Assembly (NCBI GenBank): GCA_965115915.1
Contig: OZ220483.1
Location: forward strand, 992,001-1,056,000
Reading direction: 5' to 3'
From: G965115915 sp965115915
GTDB taxonomy: Bacteria > Pseudomonadota > Gammaproteobacteria > Eutrophobiales > Eutrophobiaceae
DNA length: 64,000 nt
Numbering within the stretch: the stretch's first letter is position 1; each line of letters starts with the position of its first letter. The notes under the pieces were generated by a model. That model had not been told where the DNA came from, ran no database searches, and worked only from the letters and a program-made list of their open reading frames with translations. The translations under genes and the position numbers were made by a program. This document shows, one piece after another, positions 55,452 through 63,203 of this stretch.

Positions 55452-56612
55452 CTACCCGCCATCGGCCCGCAGCGCCTTGGCCAGCGATTGCATGACCCGA
55501 TCCTGCTGCGCGTGTTCCAACCCCGGCCACATGGGCAGGCGTATCAGCCGCGGGGCCAACTGTTCCGCCACCGGCAAGGCATCCCCCGGCAGCCGTCCGA
55601 AACGCCGACCCGCCGGCGAGCTGTGCAGCGGCACATAATGGAAACTGGCGTGTACACCCTCCCGACGCATCGCGGCCAGCACCTGCTCACGCTCCCAGCC
55701 AGGCTCCAGCACGATGTGATAGGCAATCGCGTTGTGTTCCACATGGTCCGGTATACACGGACGACGCAGGTAGCCGTCCCGTTCCAGTCCGGACAGCCCC
55801 GCATGGTAGTACTCCCAACTGGCGAGCCGCCGCCGGGTGAGCGCCTCGGCCTGTTCCAACTGGGCCAGCAGCAACGCCGCCGTGAGTTCCCCGGGCAATA
55901 CGGAATAGGCCAGCTCCAGCCAGGTATAACGGTCCGCCTCATCGCAGAACCGGTTCCGGTAATCTGCGCCAGTTTTGCGCATAATGTCGGCACGTTCCGT
56001 TAATTTGTCGTCATTTATCAACAAAGCTCCGCCCTCTCCCGCACTCAGGTTCTTGCTGGCGTGAAAGCTGAAAGTGCCCAGGGTCCCCAGACTGCCCAGG
56101 GCCCGCCCCCGATAACTTGCCATCAGCCCCTGCGCGGCATCCTCCACCACATGCAACCCGTGCCGGGCGGCAAACCCCAGCACCGCGTCCATCTCGCAGG
56201 CGACCCCGGCATAGTGTACCGGCACGACCGCCCGGGTGCGCGGGCTGAGCGCGGCGTCCAGCCAGGCCGTATCCATGTTCAGCGTGTCCGGGCGTATGTC
56301 CACGAAGACCGGGACCCCGCCATGCAGCACAAAGGCGTTGGCGGTAGAGGAAAACGTGAAGGTCGGCATGATGATCTCATCTCCCGGGCGTATGTCCAGC
56401 AACAATGCCGACAACTGCAACGCCACGGTACAGTTCTGCGTCAGGCGCACCGCCGCGGCCCCTGTCTGCCGGGCAAGCCAGGCACAGCAGCGCTGGCTGT
56501 AGTGGCCATCCCCCTCGAGCCGACCACTGGCCAGTGCGCGCTCGACATAGCGCCGTTCATCACCGCCAAGCCACGGGCGCAGGAACGGGATCGGCTCAGC
56601 GCCCACCGTCAT
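55452..56612 (-). CDS. wecE: dTDP-4-amino-4,6-dideoxygalactose transaminase (WecE/RffA type)
   Basis: 386 residues from ATG 56612. It is a DegT/DnrJ/EryC1 PLP enzyme with features close to E. coli WecE: ALLLDIRPGDEIIMPTFTF, VPVHYAGVACEMDAVL, VVEDAAQGLMASYRGRALG, and the PLP lysine in FSFHASKNLSAGEGGALLI. It makes the amino sugar Fuc4N precursor in enterobacterial common antigen or O-antigen paths. No other sugar genes adjoin it. The 284 bp between it and the methyltransferase gene are GC-rich without a gene. Confidence 0.88.
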   Translation of the reverse strand: MTVGAEPIPFLRPWLGGDERRYVERALASGRLEGDGHYSQRCCAWLARQTGAAAVRLTQNCTVALQLSALLLDIRPGDEIIMPTFTFSSTANAFVLHGGVPVFVDIRPDTLNMDTAWLDAALSPRTRAVVPVHYAGVACEMDAVLGFAARHGLHVVEDAAQGLMASYRGRALGSLGTLGTFSFHASKNLSAGEGGALLINDDKLTERADIMRKTGADYRNRFCDEADRYTWLELAYSVLPGELTAALLLAQLEQAEALTRRRLASWEYYHAGLSGLERDGYLRRPCIPDHVEHNAIAYHIVLEPGWEREQVLAAMRREGVHASFHYVPLHSSPAGRRFGRLPGDALPVAEQLAPRLIRLPMWPGLEHAQQDRVMQSLAKALRADGG

Positions 56613-56896
56613 CCCCACGCGAGACAGCCAGCACGGCACGGCCCCGCACAGACAGCAGTAGCCAGCACGACACCCGGGTGGCCCGGTGTGCCCGGGCTGC
56701 CGTGAGCTGCCCCTGCCATGGGTTCCCTTGCCTCATCGGTCGTGCAATGCCCGCCGCACCCCGATCATCGGATCGGACCGGACCGGGCCGCTCGACCAAA
56801 CCGCGCCCACCCAACCGCGGTGCCTATATAGCCCCACAAGGGCCGTCGTCCACTTGCCTGTAGTCAAAGGTTACTCTTCCGCAATGTCTCCGACCC

Positions 56897-57994
56897 CTAC
56901 TGCCGGGTCGCCCAAACATCATACTCGATCATTGGCCGGGTCCGGGTGCGCAGGAAGGTATCGGCCTGACGTTTGCCTGCTGTGGCAGAACCCACCTGCC
57001 TGAGCGTCATGATGCGCCAGCCACTCCCGCCAAGCGAGTCCTTGACCAGATCCAACGGGTTGACACGCCTGACCGTGATGCCACCGAAACGAATCACCAT
57101 CCTGGCATCCTCTGCGCATACCTCGGCCACGTTACGCCAGACTTGGCGTAGATCGGCGGTAAAAACCTCGGGACTGGAATGTGCTATCTGAACGCGATTG
57201 GTGTAATCCACCGTATCCGGGCCACCCACAAACCAATTGCGGAGCCATTGATCCGGGATATACGTTTGCATGCCGTAATACGGGGGAGAGGTAATAACCC
57301 AATCAAAGCGCGTTCCCCGCGTTTCTGGCCGGAGCGCTCCGGCAGCCCGACTATCGCCTTGTCTCACGGCCCCCGCAACATCCAGCGCAATCGTGTAATA
57401 GCGCTTTGCCCGCCGCTCGATCACGGCCAGAATATCGATCGACTCGGGAGCCAACCCGCGTCCCTGCCAGTAGCGCGTCGCATAGGCGGGTTTCGGCGCA
57501 TAGGTCCGGGGACACTGGTTGGAAAAATAGCCCGGGAAGGTCTTTTGTTTCGGGCCATGCAACGCACCCAGAACAATGCCACGGAGCGCGATACGAGCAG
57601 CCGAGGTGCAATCCTCCAGAAATGCCTCCCTGAATCGGCACAGCGAACGTAGTACCACCGGATGAAAGGCCCATCGCCAAAACTCGCTTGCAGGGATATG
57701 GCAAGCTTCGCGTTCCACCAAGATTCCGCGTGCCTCTTCCAGTATGTCATCGACGGTTGTTGTCACCAGCTTGGACGCCGTAATGGCCGCCGCAACCGGA
57801 CTGGAATCCACACCCAGGGAATCGAGACCCGCAAGACGTGCGGCAAAATTGGTCGTGCCCCGACCGCAGAAAGGGTCGAGCACCAAGTCCCCTTGCCGCG
57901 CCCTCCGCTGCAGGGTCCGCAGAGGGAAATCGAGCGGGAACATCGTGAAGTACGGACAAATCCCGTTAAGCAGCGCTGCTCTCGTCCGTAACAC
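56897..57994 (-). CDS. DNA methyltransferase (N4-cytosine or N6-adenine), motif order I-IV
   Basis: 365 residues starting at GTG 57994, with AGGGGA just upstream. The motif X-like GICPYFTMFPLDFP is at 11-24, the AdoMet motif DPFCGRGTT at 40-48, an acidic GVDSS at 61-65 and the catalytic TSPPYYG at 235-241. About 190 residues separate motif I and motif IV, so the order is of the alpha kind with a target-recognition or helical insert, although the SPPY form is more usual in beta-class enzymes. Specificity cannot be read from sequence. It follows the HerA gene by 9 bp, so it is the third gene of the nurA-herA-MTase operon. Confidence 0.85.
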   Translation of the reverse strand: MLRTRAALLNGICPYFTMFPLDFPLRTLQRRARQGDLVLDPFCGRGTTNFAARLAGLDSLGVDSSPVAAAITASKLVTTTVDDILEEARGILVEREACHIPASEFWRWAFHPVVLRSLCRFREAFLEDCTSAARIALRGIVLGALHGPKQKTFPGYFSNQCPRTYAPKPAYATRYWQGRGLAPESIDILAVIERRAKRYYTIALDVAGAVRQGDSRAAGALRPETRGTRFDWVITSPPYYGMQTYIPDQWLRNWFVGGPDTVDYTNRVQIAHSSPEVFTADLRQVWRNVAEVCAEDARMVIRFGGITVRRVNPLDLVKDSLGGSGWRIMTLRQVGSATAGKRQADTFLRTRTRPMIEYDVWATRQ

Positions 57995-58003
57995 CGCTAT
58001 CCC

Positions 58004-60112
58004 CTATAGCTTCCGGACATATGTCTTGTTTTGTGGGTTTTTATATGTATCCCAACTCTGACGCTGGGAACCGTAGAGCTGATCCATGGCTTTCCCTACC
58101 ATCCGATAAGCCACGTTATCCCGATCATCCAGGTGTTTCGGGAGCTTCTCCAGGAAGAATGCCTTTATAGCACCCCACGCAACACCCTCTGGTGACTCGA
58201 TCTTTTGGATCAATCGCGTATTGGCTTGCAGCGCATCGATGGCTTTCTGAGCGATATCCGCCATGACATCCACTGGCTCTGTTTCATCCGCTTCCGTTGG
58301 CAACAACGAGGCATCGGCGCTTTCCGATCGAGATCGCGTTGTCACTGGCTGACGCATGTCCGCAAAAGTGTCATGCAGCGTGTGTACGTACGTATTGGCG
58401 GCGGGCTTATTGTAGTTACAGTCACGCACGGGAAACCTTTGTTCGAACGAAAACGCACGAAAGCTCACCGGGTAAGGCTTTCCACCCGCAGAACTCCAGA
58501 ACACCCCCTGTCCTGGAATGGGTTCATTGAGCAGCGAACTGAGCAAGTCGTCACTAAAGTGGGCATTGGCCCGCTTCAGCGCGGTGAGATCAGCCGCTGA
58601 TAACAGATGGAAAACGAACCAGTTATCGCCCTGGCTCAGGATTTCCACCGGGATGCTGCCAGGTTGCTGAGTAATCAGCAGGGCGCCGAGGTCATATTTA
58701 CGGCCCTCCTTCACCCAGGCTATGTAGGGCTCCGCAGCAGATGCCTTCTCATTGAGTACCGATTGCGCCTCTTCAATGACCGCGATGGTCGGGATTGTCT
58801 TTGGCTCCGCTGCCGTAAATTCCTGTTGGTTCCGGTCGAATATGCGGCGAAGGATCAAACCGGAAAGCACCAGTGACTGACCACCACGCATCTGAGAGAC
58901 ATCTATGACACATAGCTTGCCTTCCGATAGCGCATATATCAGCATATCCATGAGTCGACTGCTCTTGTCATGCAGCATACGCACGATGGTTGTCATGTTG
59001 CTCCTGGCAGCCAGGGCCTCGAACTCCTGCCGTTTGGGATCGAGATCAAGATATTTGCATAGCTTATCCAGGGGCGAAGCATTGCCATTGGCGTCGATCA
59101 GATTAACCAATGCCTCCCACTTCTCCTGCGACAATCTTCGTAACTTCAGGACATTCTGTTGCTCCTGACGCTCCGGGCTCAGCGCAATGGCAATGACATC
59201 AGCCGGTTTGAGTCGCCGAATATCGAGTCGAATACCGCCTGCCACAAAAGATTGATAGAAACGGCTCGGATTCTTGCGTTGTGTAAAAATCACCAGCTTG
59301 TCTTCAAGAGCCGGTACGTCACATAGCCCTGGCCGCTCCTTGTCGTCCGGCCAAAAGTACTCTCCGTCGGGGTCGAAGATAACCGTACCCACCGGCACAC
59401 GCTGTCCCCCGCGCTTTATCGCGTAGGGTGTGATCTCATACAGCTTGCTGAACAGCAGTTTATTCAGATTCGACTTGCCGAAGCCGGCCCGGGCAAAGAT
59501 GAAACTGCGCCGCGACACCAGTGAAGTGATTGGGAAACGCACCTTGACTTCAGGCTGCCTGAGTTGCATCCATTCCTGGGCATCGAACTGCTTGTCATCG
59601 GCGTAGATATACTCGCCGAACGCAAGATGCCCTATGGGCGCCGCACCATCGATATTGATATTGTGCCCAGCGATCTCGCGTAGCACCTCACTCGTGGGGA
59701 AAGCCACCTTACTGCCCACATGTGGCAGACGGCGATGCGATGGTACGAATGCCAGGCCACTGCCATTCCTGCGCAAGACCCCGAGTACACGGATATTAAC
59801 CCGGTACTTCAGGTACTGTTCCCGGAGGTCTTCCGGGATTGGGCGTTCCTCCTGCACCGCCCGGATGTTGAACTCTTCTCCCGATCCAAAGGCAAGCTTA
59901 CCCTCGGAGGAGAAGGACGCAATACGCCCCAGTACGGCCTCATCCGGTGTCTCGAGTTGCACCAGAAGGAATTGTCCGTGCATAGGCACATTCTGAAACT
60001 CGTTTTTATACGGCAACACCAAGTCGGCGTGGAACTCCATGCCACCCTGCTGAAAACTCCGAAAGATGCCGGCCGCTTGTTGCCCCTTGGGGAAAAGTTG
60101 GATTTCCGCCAT
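58004..60112 (-). CDS. HerA-type hexameric DNA translocase ATPase
   Basis: 702 residues. The N-terminal HAS-barrel-like part (to about residue 190) precedes the RecA-like core: Walker A ARAGFGKSN at 207-215, FDPDGEYFW near 247, Walker B TIAVIEEAQ at 442-450, a likely arginine finger in WVKEGRKYDLG and LLITQQP near 480. These are the HerA/FtsK-superfamily signatures. HerA forms hexamers that pump DNA and stimulate NurA. The C-terminal 120 residues are charged and extra. It begins 14 bp after the NurA gene. It could be a cellular end-processing factor, but the context with a methyltransferase suggests defence. Confidence 0.88.
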   Translation of the reverse strand: MAEIQLFPKGQQAAGIFRSFQQGGMEFHADLVLPYKNEFQNVPMHGQFLLVQLETPDEAVLGRIASFSSEGKLAFGSGEEFNIRAVQEERPIPEDLREQYLKYRVNIRVLGVLRRNGSGLAFVPSHRRLPHVGSKVAFPTSEVLREIAGHNINIDGAAPIGHLAFGEYIYADDKQFDAQEWMQLRQPEVKVRFPITSLVSRRSFIFARAGFGKSNLNKLLFSKLYEITPYAIKRGGQRVPVGTVIFDPDGEYFWPDDKERPGLCDVPALEDKLVIFTQRKNPSRFYQSFVAGGIRLDIRRLKPADVIAIALSPERQEQQNVLKLRRLSQEKWEALVNLIDANGNASPLDKLCKYLDLDPKRQEFEALAARSNMTTIVRMLHDKSSRLMDMLIYALSEGKLCVIDVSQMRGGQSLVLSGLILRRIFDRNQQEFTAAEPKTIPTIAVIEEAQSVLNEKASAAEPYIAWVKEGRKYDLGALLITQQPGSIPVEILSQGDNWFVFHLLSAADLTALKRANAHFSDDLLSSLLNEPIPGQGVFWSSAGGKPYPVSFRAFSFEQRFPVRDCNYNKPAANTYVHTLHDTFADMRQPVTTRSRSESADASLLPTEADETEPVDVMADIAQKAIDALQANTRLIQKIESPEGVAWGAIKAFFLEKLPKHLDDRDNVAYRMVGKAMDQLYGSQRQSWDTYKNPQNKTYVRKL

Positions 60113-60126
60113 ATCTTAACTTCCCT

Positions 60127-61269
60127 TTATCCGTATCGGCGTTGTGCCGGGTCAGCATCCTGCAATTGGAACGCATCCAATATGCCCCCATCCTCGCCGA
60201 GGCTTGAGCGCACACCCTCATAGATGAAGTCCTGCAGGATATCGAAATCAAAATCGACCAGTGCCACATTCTCATGGGCCTTCTGCAAGCAGCGTGGGTA
60301 ATGGGGTACTGGAAACCCATTGATCGCATCAGTCAACATCGACCCCAAAATGGTCTGTGCTTTCTGCACCTGAGGGACAAAGATGTCTACCGGCCAAATC
60401 GGGTCTCTGCGATGAGAACCGAATTTCACCAGGAACATCTTGCCGCCTACAAACTTGTTGATCTCGCCACCCGTATCCACGCGATCATCCCCCCGTGCAA
60501 ACTCCGACCACACATAGGCCCGTTCCTCTATCTCCCTAGGCACTTCCACGTAAGCCGGATAATCGGTTTGCAACACCCCCTCCAGGGCCATCGCCAGATG
60601 ATAACGCAACAGCACCTTACTGTGCTTGGCTACGCCGGCAAGGTACACATGCCGGTGACTCTGGTCCCGTAGCGTGTCGATGCGACGGCGCATCTCCTGC
60701 AATAGTTGTCGGAACAGATTCTTGGCAAACACTTTGCTGCGTAACAAACCATCACAGACAATCAGCGTGTCAGTACCAAAATCCTTCTTGAGGAGAGCAA
60801 ACAAAACGGCCCATTCGACCAGTTCCCGGTACACCTGCACCCAACTGGGGGAAACGGGCTTTCCATCGTCAGTCGGCCGAATCATGTGAGAAAGTGCTGA
60901 CAAATCGTCCACACCGAGAAAAGCCATCATCTCGCCTAGTGCGGTGCACGGAGAACCATCTGGGGCAAACTGGCGTGCGTTGAGCGTTCGGATCGGTGTG
61001 GTAGGCGAGACCGCCTCCAGACAGTACTCATTGTTACTGCTATCCACCACCCGAATCAACTGGATCAGGAAAGGATCGAAGCGCAACTGATTATTGCCGC
61101 CATCGGTTCCAACCAGAGAAACCGATGCCGTGGCACGCGGTAGAATGCGCCGAGTCCCGTCCTTCAACGGACGGATTTCTTTCCGCAGCGAATCCAGCAC
61201 GGCCTGATCCATATCGATGCATTCCGCGATAGCCTGCTTTAATGGGGCTTGGCTTGCCGGGTCAATCAT
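60127..61269 (-). CDS. NurA-domain nuclease
   Basis: 380 residues from ATG 61269 (preceded by AGGAGGGGGT). NurA is an RNase H-like nuclease; the metal ligands are probably D56 in LVGTDGGNNQ, D173 in LIVCDGLLRS and the C-terminal group around H332 in YPRCLQKAHENVALVDFD. The inserted MALEGVLQTDYPAYVEVPRE region lies between them. With HerA it would resect or degrade double-stranded DNA. First gene of the three-gene operon. Assignment rests on motif spacing and the HerA neighbour. Confidence 0.8.
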   Translation of the reverse strand: MIDPASQAPLKQAIAECIDMDQAVLDSLRKEIRPLKDGTRRILPRATASVSLVGTDGGNNQLRFDPFLIQLIRVVDSSNNEYCLEAVSPTTPIRTLNARQFAPDGSPCTALGEMMAFLGVDDLSALSHMIRPTDDGKPVSPSWVQVYRELVEWAVLFALLKKDFGTDTLIVCDGLLRSKVFAKNLFRQLLQEMRRRIDTLRDQSHRHVYLAGVAKHSKVLLRYHLAMALEGVLQTDYPAYVEVPREIEERAYVWSEFARGDDRVDTGGEINKFVGGKMFLVKFGSHRRDPIWPVDIFVPQVQKAQTILGSMLTDAINGFPVPHYPRCLQKAHENVALVDFDFDILQDFIYEGVRSSLGEDGGILDAFQLQDADPAQRRYG

Positions 61270-61352
61270 ACCCCCTCCTGGCACGTAGCCGTTTGATCAT
61301 ATGCGCAAGTTTGCAATGTTTATCAAGGTTACCACCATTGCCGGCCCCTGTC

Positions 61353-61366
61353 CCGGCCATGGCCGG
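61353..61366. promoter_or_regulatory. Palindrome upstream of the NurA gene
   Basis: CCGGCCATGGCCGG is a perfect 14-bp palindrome about 85 bp before the NurA start. It could be an operator or a hairpin in the leader. No protein can be named for it. Confidence 0.4.
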
Positions 61367-61456
61367 AGAAGAAGATGAAAGGCTGGACTGCAGAGATATA
61401 CCTTGTTGATGTGTAGCAGCACTTGTCTATTTATTTCTTTTGTATAGCGCTTTCGC

Positions 61457-61483
61457 TTCATACCAGGACCTCTTTGGGGTCAA
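61457..61483 (-). promoter_or_regulatory. Possible promoter of the NurA-HerA-methyltransferase operon
   Basis: On the minus strand TTGACC (61478-61483) and TATGAA (61457-61462) are 15 bp apart. The spacer and the -35 box contain the inverted pair GACC/GGTC. The spacing is short for sigma-70. Confidence 0.3.
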
Positions 61484-61618
61484 AATACAAGAAATTCCGC
61501 ATTGTGCATGAATCGAACCAGGGGCACGATCATTTCCAATCATCCCGGATTGCAAGAATGAGGCTTACTAGATTATAAGAATACAACTTGATTCATTGAT
61601 TGGATTAGTTGGCACTCC

Positions 61619-62332
61619 TTACCTCATTATAGAAATAACTTCTTTTATCTGTGAAAGAGATAATGGTGGCTTTTTTGTGTGTGCAATCTGATGACATGTT
61701 GGACAAAGTGGCATAAGCATGGTAATTGCTTTTTCTAGTTTGATTTCTTTCCCTCTCTCGTCATATTCTGAAATCATATCCGTATGGTGCAATTGCACTA
61801 TTTCACGGTCTATTGATTCTGGTTTCATATACCCACAGGCATAACAAATTAGATTACCATCGTTCAAATTCTTGAAGTGCCTCCTGCCTTCTGTTAAAAG
61901 TTTTGTAGAACATTTTTTTGATTTAGATGTAACGAAACCTTCAGCACTTTCTTCAATTATTATTGTTTTGTGTAATTTGGAGTCTATATCACCACTGAAT
62001 GTAGTCGCACTTTCCTTGCTAAAGGATGACTCTTGAATATACATGTCAAAGAGGCTTCTGGCAGCCTCTTTATTTGACCAATACCAATCAAAAACATCAC
62101 CAATCAATTTCTGAGCATGAGGTGCTTCTGCTATTGGCTTCACTTCTCTAGGTCTTGGATCAAAGTAAGATACGTTCTGAATCTTCCATTCAATGGATTT
62201 CACTGACCTATCTATAATCTCTGACAGATCGTCATACAGATGTTTTTTGACCAGATTTCTATCTTGGTCTATTTGGTCATATCCCCACACTGCAAAATAA
62301 CATTCACGCTCAGTCCAATCGTTACTCCTCAT
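61619..62332 (-). CDS. HNH endonuclease with N-terminal helical domain
   Basis: 237 residues. The HNH zinc-type motif is ICYACGYMKP (C163, C166), IVQLHHTDMIS (H182, H183) and LCPTCHQIAHTKK (C210, C213, H214). The N-terminal 60 residues (DWTERECYFAVWGY, DRSVKSIEWKIQNVSYFDPR) resemble the winged-helix-like region found in front of HNH nucleases that restrict foreign DNA. The gene is clearly more AT-rich than its neighbours and uses A/T-ending codons, a sign of recent acquisition. It may be an independent restriction enzyme or a fourth member of the neighbouring system. Confidence 0.85.
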   Translation of the reverse strand: MRSNDWTERECYFAVWGYDQIDQDRNLVKKHLYDDLSEIIDRSVKSIEWKIQNVSYFDPRPREVKPIAEAPHAQKLIGDVFDWYWSNKEAARSLFDMYIQESSFSKESATTFSGDIDSKLHKTIIIEESAEGFVTSKSKKCSTKLLTEGRRHFKNLNDGNLICYACGYMKPESIDREIVQLHHTDMISEYDERGKEIKLEKAITMLMPLCPTCHQIAHTKKPPLSLSQIKEVISIMR

Positions 62333-62403
62333 CTAATTTATGCCTCATTATTTTTCATCAAAATTTATTTACTATTTTAACGTGGTCTAGCCTTCTTAGA
62401 CAC

Positions 62404-62703
62404 TTAGTTAAGCAACATTTTGTCGTAATGGAATTGCTTTTCATAGTCATTCGGGCTGACATAGTTCAGCGTCGAATGCATGCGGTATCTATTATAGAAA
62501 ACGGCAATGTATAGCAGAATATCCTGCTGTGCTTCCCAGCGGGTTTGATAGCTTTGCCATTGAACCCGAGGATGCCATGAGCGTGTAGCAATCCACCTGA
62601 ACATCTTGCTGGCGTATTGACTGCCCCACTCCGAATGGTGAACCAAGCCAACTTTCAGTCCGCGCTGCCAGAGCACTATCCTCAGCGCGTCACAGACCAG
62701 CAT
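62404..62703 (-). pseudogene. IS3-family transposase OrfB, C-terminal remnant
   Basis: 99 residues retaining LVHHSEWGSQYASKMF, which holds part of the DDE core, and the end YIAVFYNRYRMHSTLNYVSPN. The segment between the second D and the final E is shortened, and the N-terminal two thirds are missing. Confidence 0.85.
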
Positions 62704-62706
62704 AGC

Positions 62707-63033
62707 TCACATCCGCCGCATAGACTTGGTCTGGCCTATGTACAGTAAAATCCCATTACCCCGATTGTCGTATACCAGTTGACTATTGAGCAATAAACAA
62801 GTACTCCACTGCGTTCTTTTGGCAAAGAAGTTCCTCGCTTTTCTTAATATGTCATTATCTATCTTCAAACGCCGATATTCTTCCCGCAATCGCCTCAGCC
62901 CCTTCTGCTCCTCCGGTGTCATCTTGCCATGACCCAGGAAGGCGTGGCCACCACCCCGATTAAATTCCTGCACCCAACGACCCAGCATATTGGCACTGAT
63001 ACCCAAACGTCTCGCTGCCTCTGCACTTCAGTT
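62707..63033 (-). pseudogene. IS3-family transposase OrfA remnant
   Basis: Contains AEAARRLGISANMLGRWVQE, the helix-turn-helix end, and MTPEEQKGLRRLREEYRRLK, the leucine zipper. The first 20 or so codons are missing and a TGA stop lies just before the helix-turn-helix; the 3' part then runs into an out-of-place OrfB fragment (SQLVYDNRGNG). Confidence 0.8.
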
Positions 63034-63203
63034 TTTGTAAATTATCCTTCGCCGGGTTGTCAAAATCTATTGGACCACGTCATCACTACCATAACTGATA
63101 CAATGAGGCAAAGACGATTACCGCCTGCCGCCTGAATGTCGAGAACCTCACCGCAGGCAGAAAAAGTGCCTGAGCAGATAAACTTATTCGGTGAACGGAA
63201 AAG

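Larger units (their letters stand above)
61270..61618. other. Leader region of the NurA-HerA operon
   Basis: 349 bp without a gene, much more AT-rich than the operon it precedes except for one GC-rich palindrome. It contains a candidate promoter (61457-61483), the palindrome (61353-61366) and a TATAAT box on the minus strand at 61572-61577 without a clear partner. Confidence 0.5.
62379..63082 (-). mobile_element. Internally deleted IS3-family insertion sequence
   Basis: The ends share the inverted repeat T-R-ACGTGGTC-Y-A: AACGTGGTCTAG at 62379-62390 and, inverted, TGGACCACGTCA ending at 63082. Between them are pieces of both IS3 open frames, oriented leftward. At about 700 bp it is half the length of intact family members (usually 1.2-1.5 kb) and cannot be autonomous. 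Confidence 0.75.

Noticed and set aside
54108..56003. 631-residue plus-strand frame across purK and wecE
   Set aside because: It is antisense to two well-supported genes and has no protein-like composition.
61500..61560. T-arm-like TGGTTCGATTCA on the minus strand as a tRNA fragment or att site
   Set aside because: No pairing stem or acceptor sequence surrounds it, and there is no matching full tRNA.
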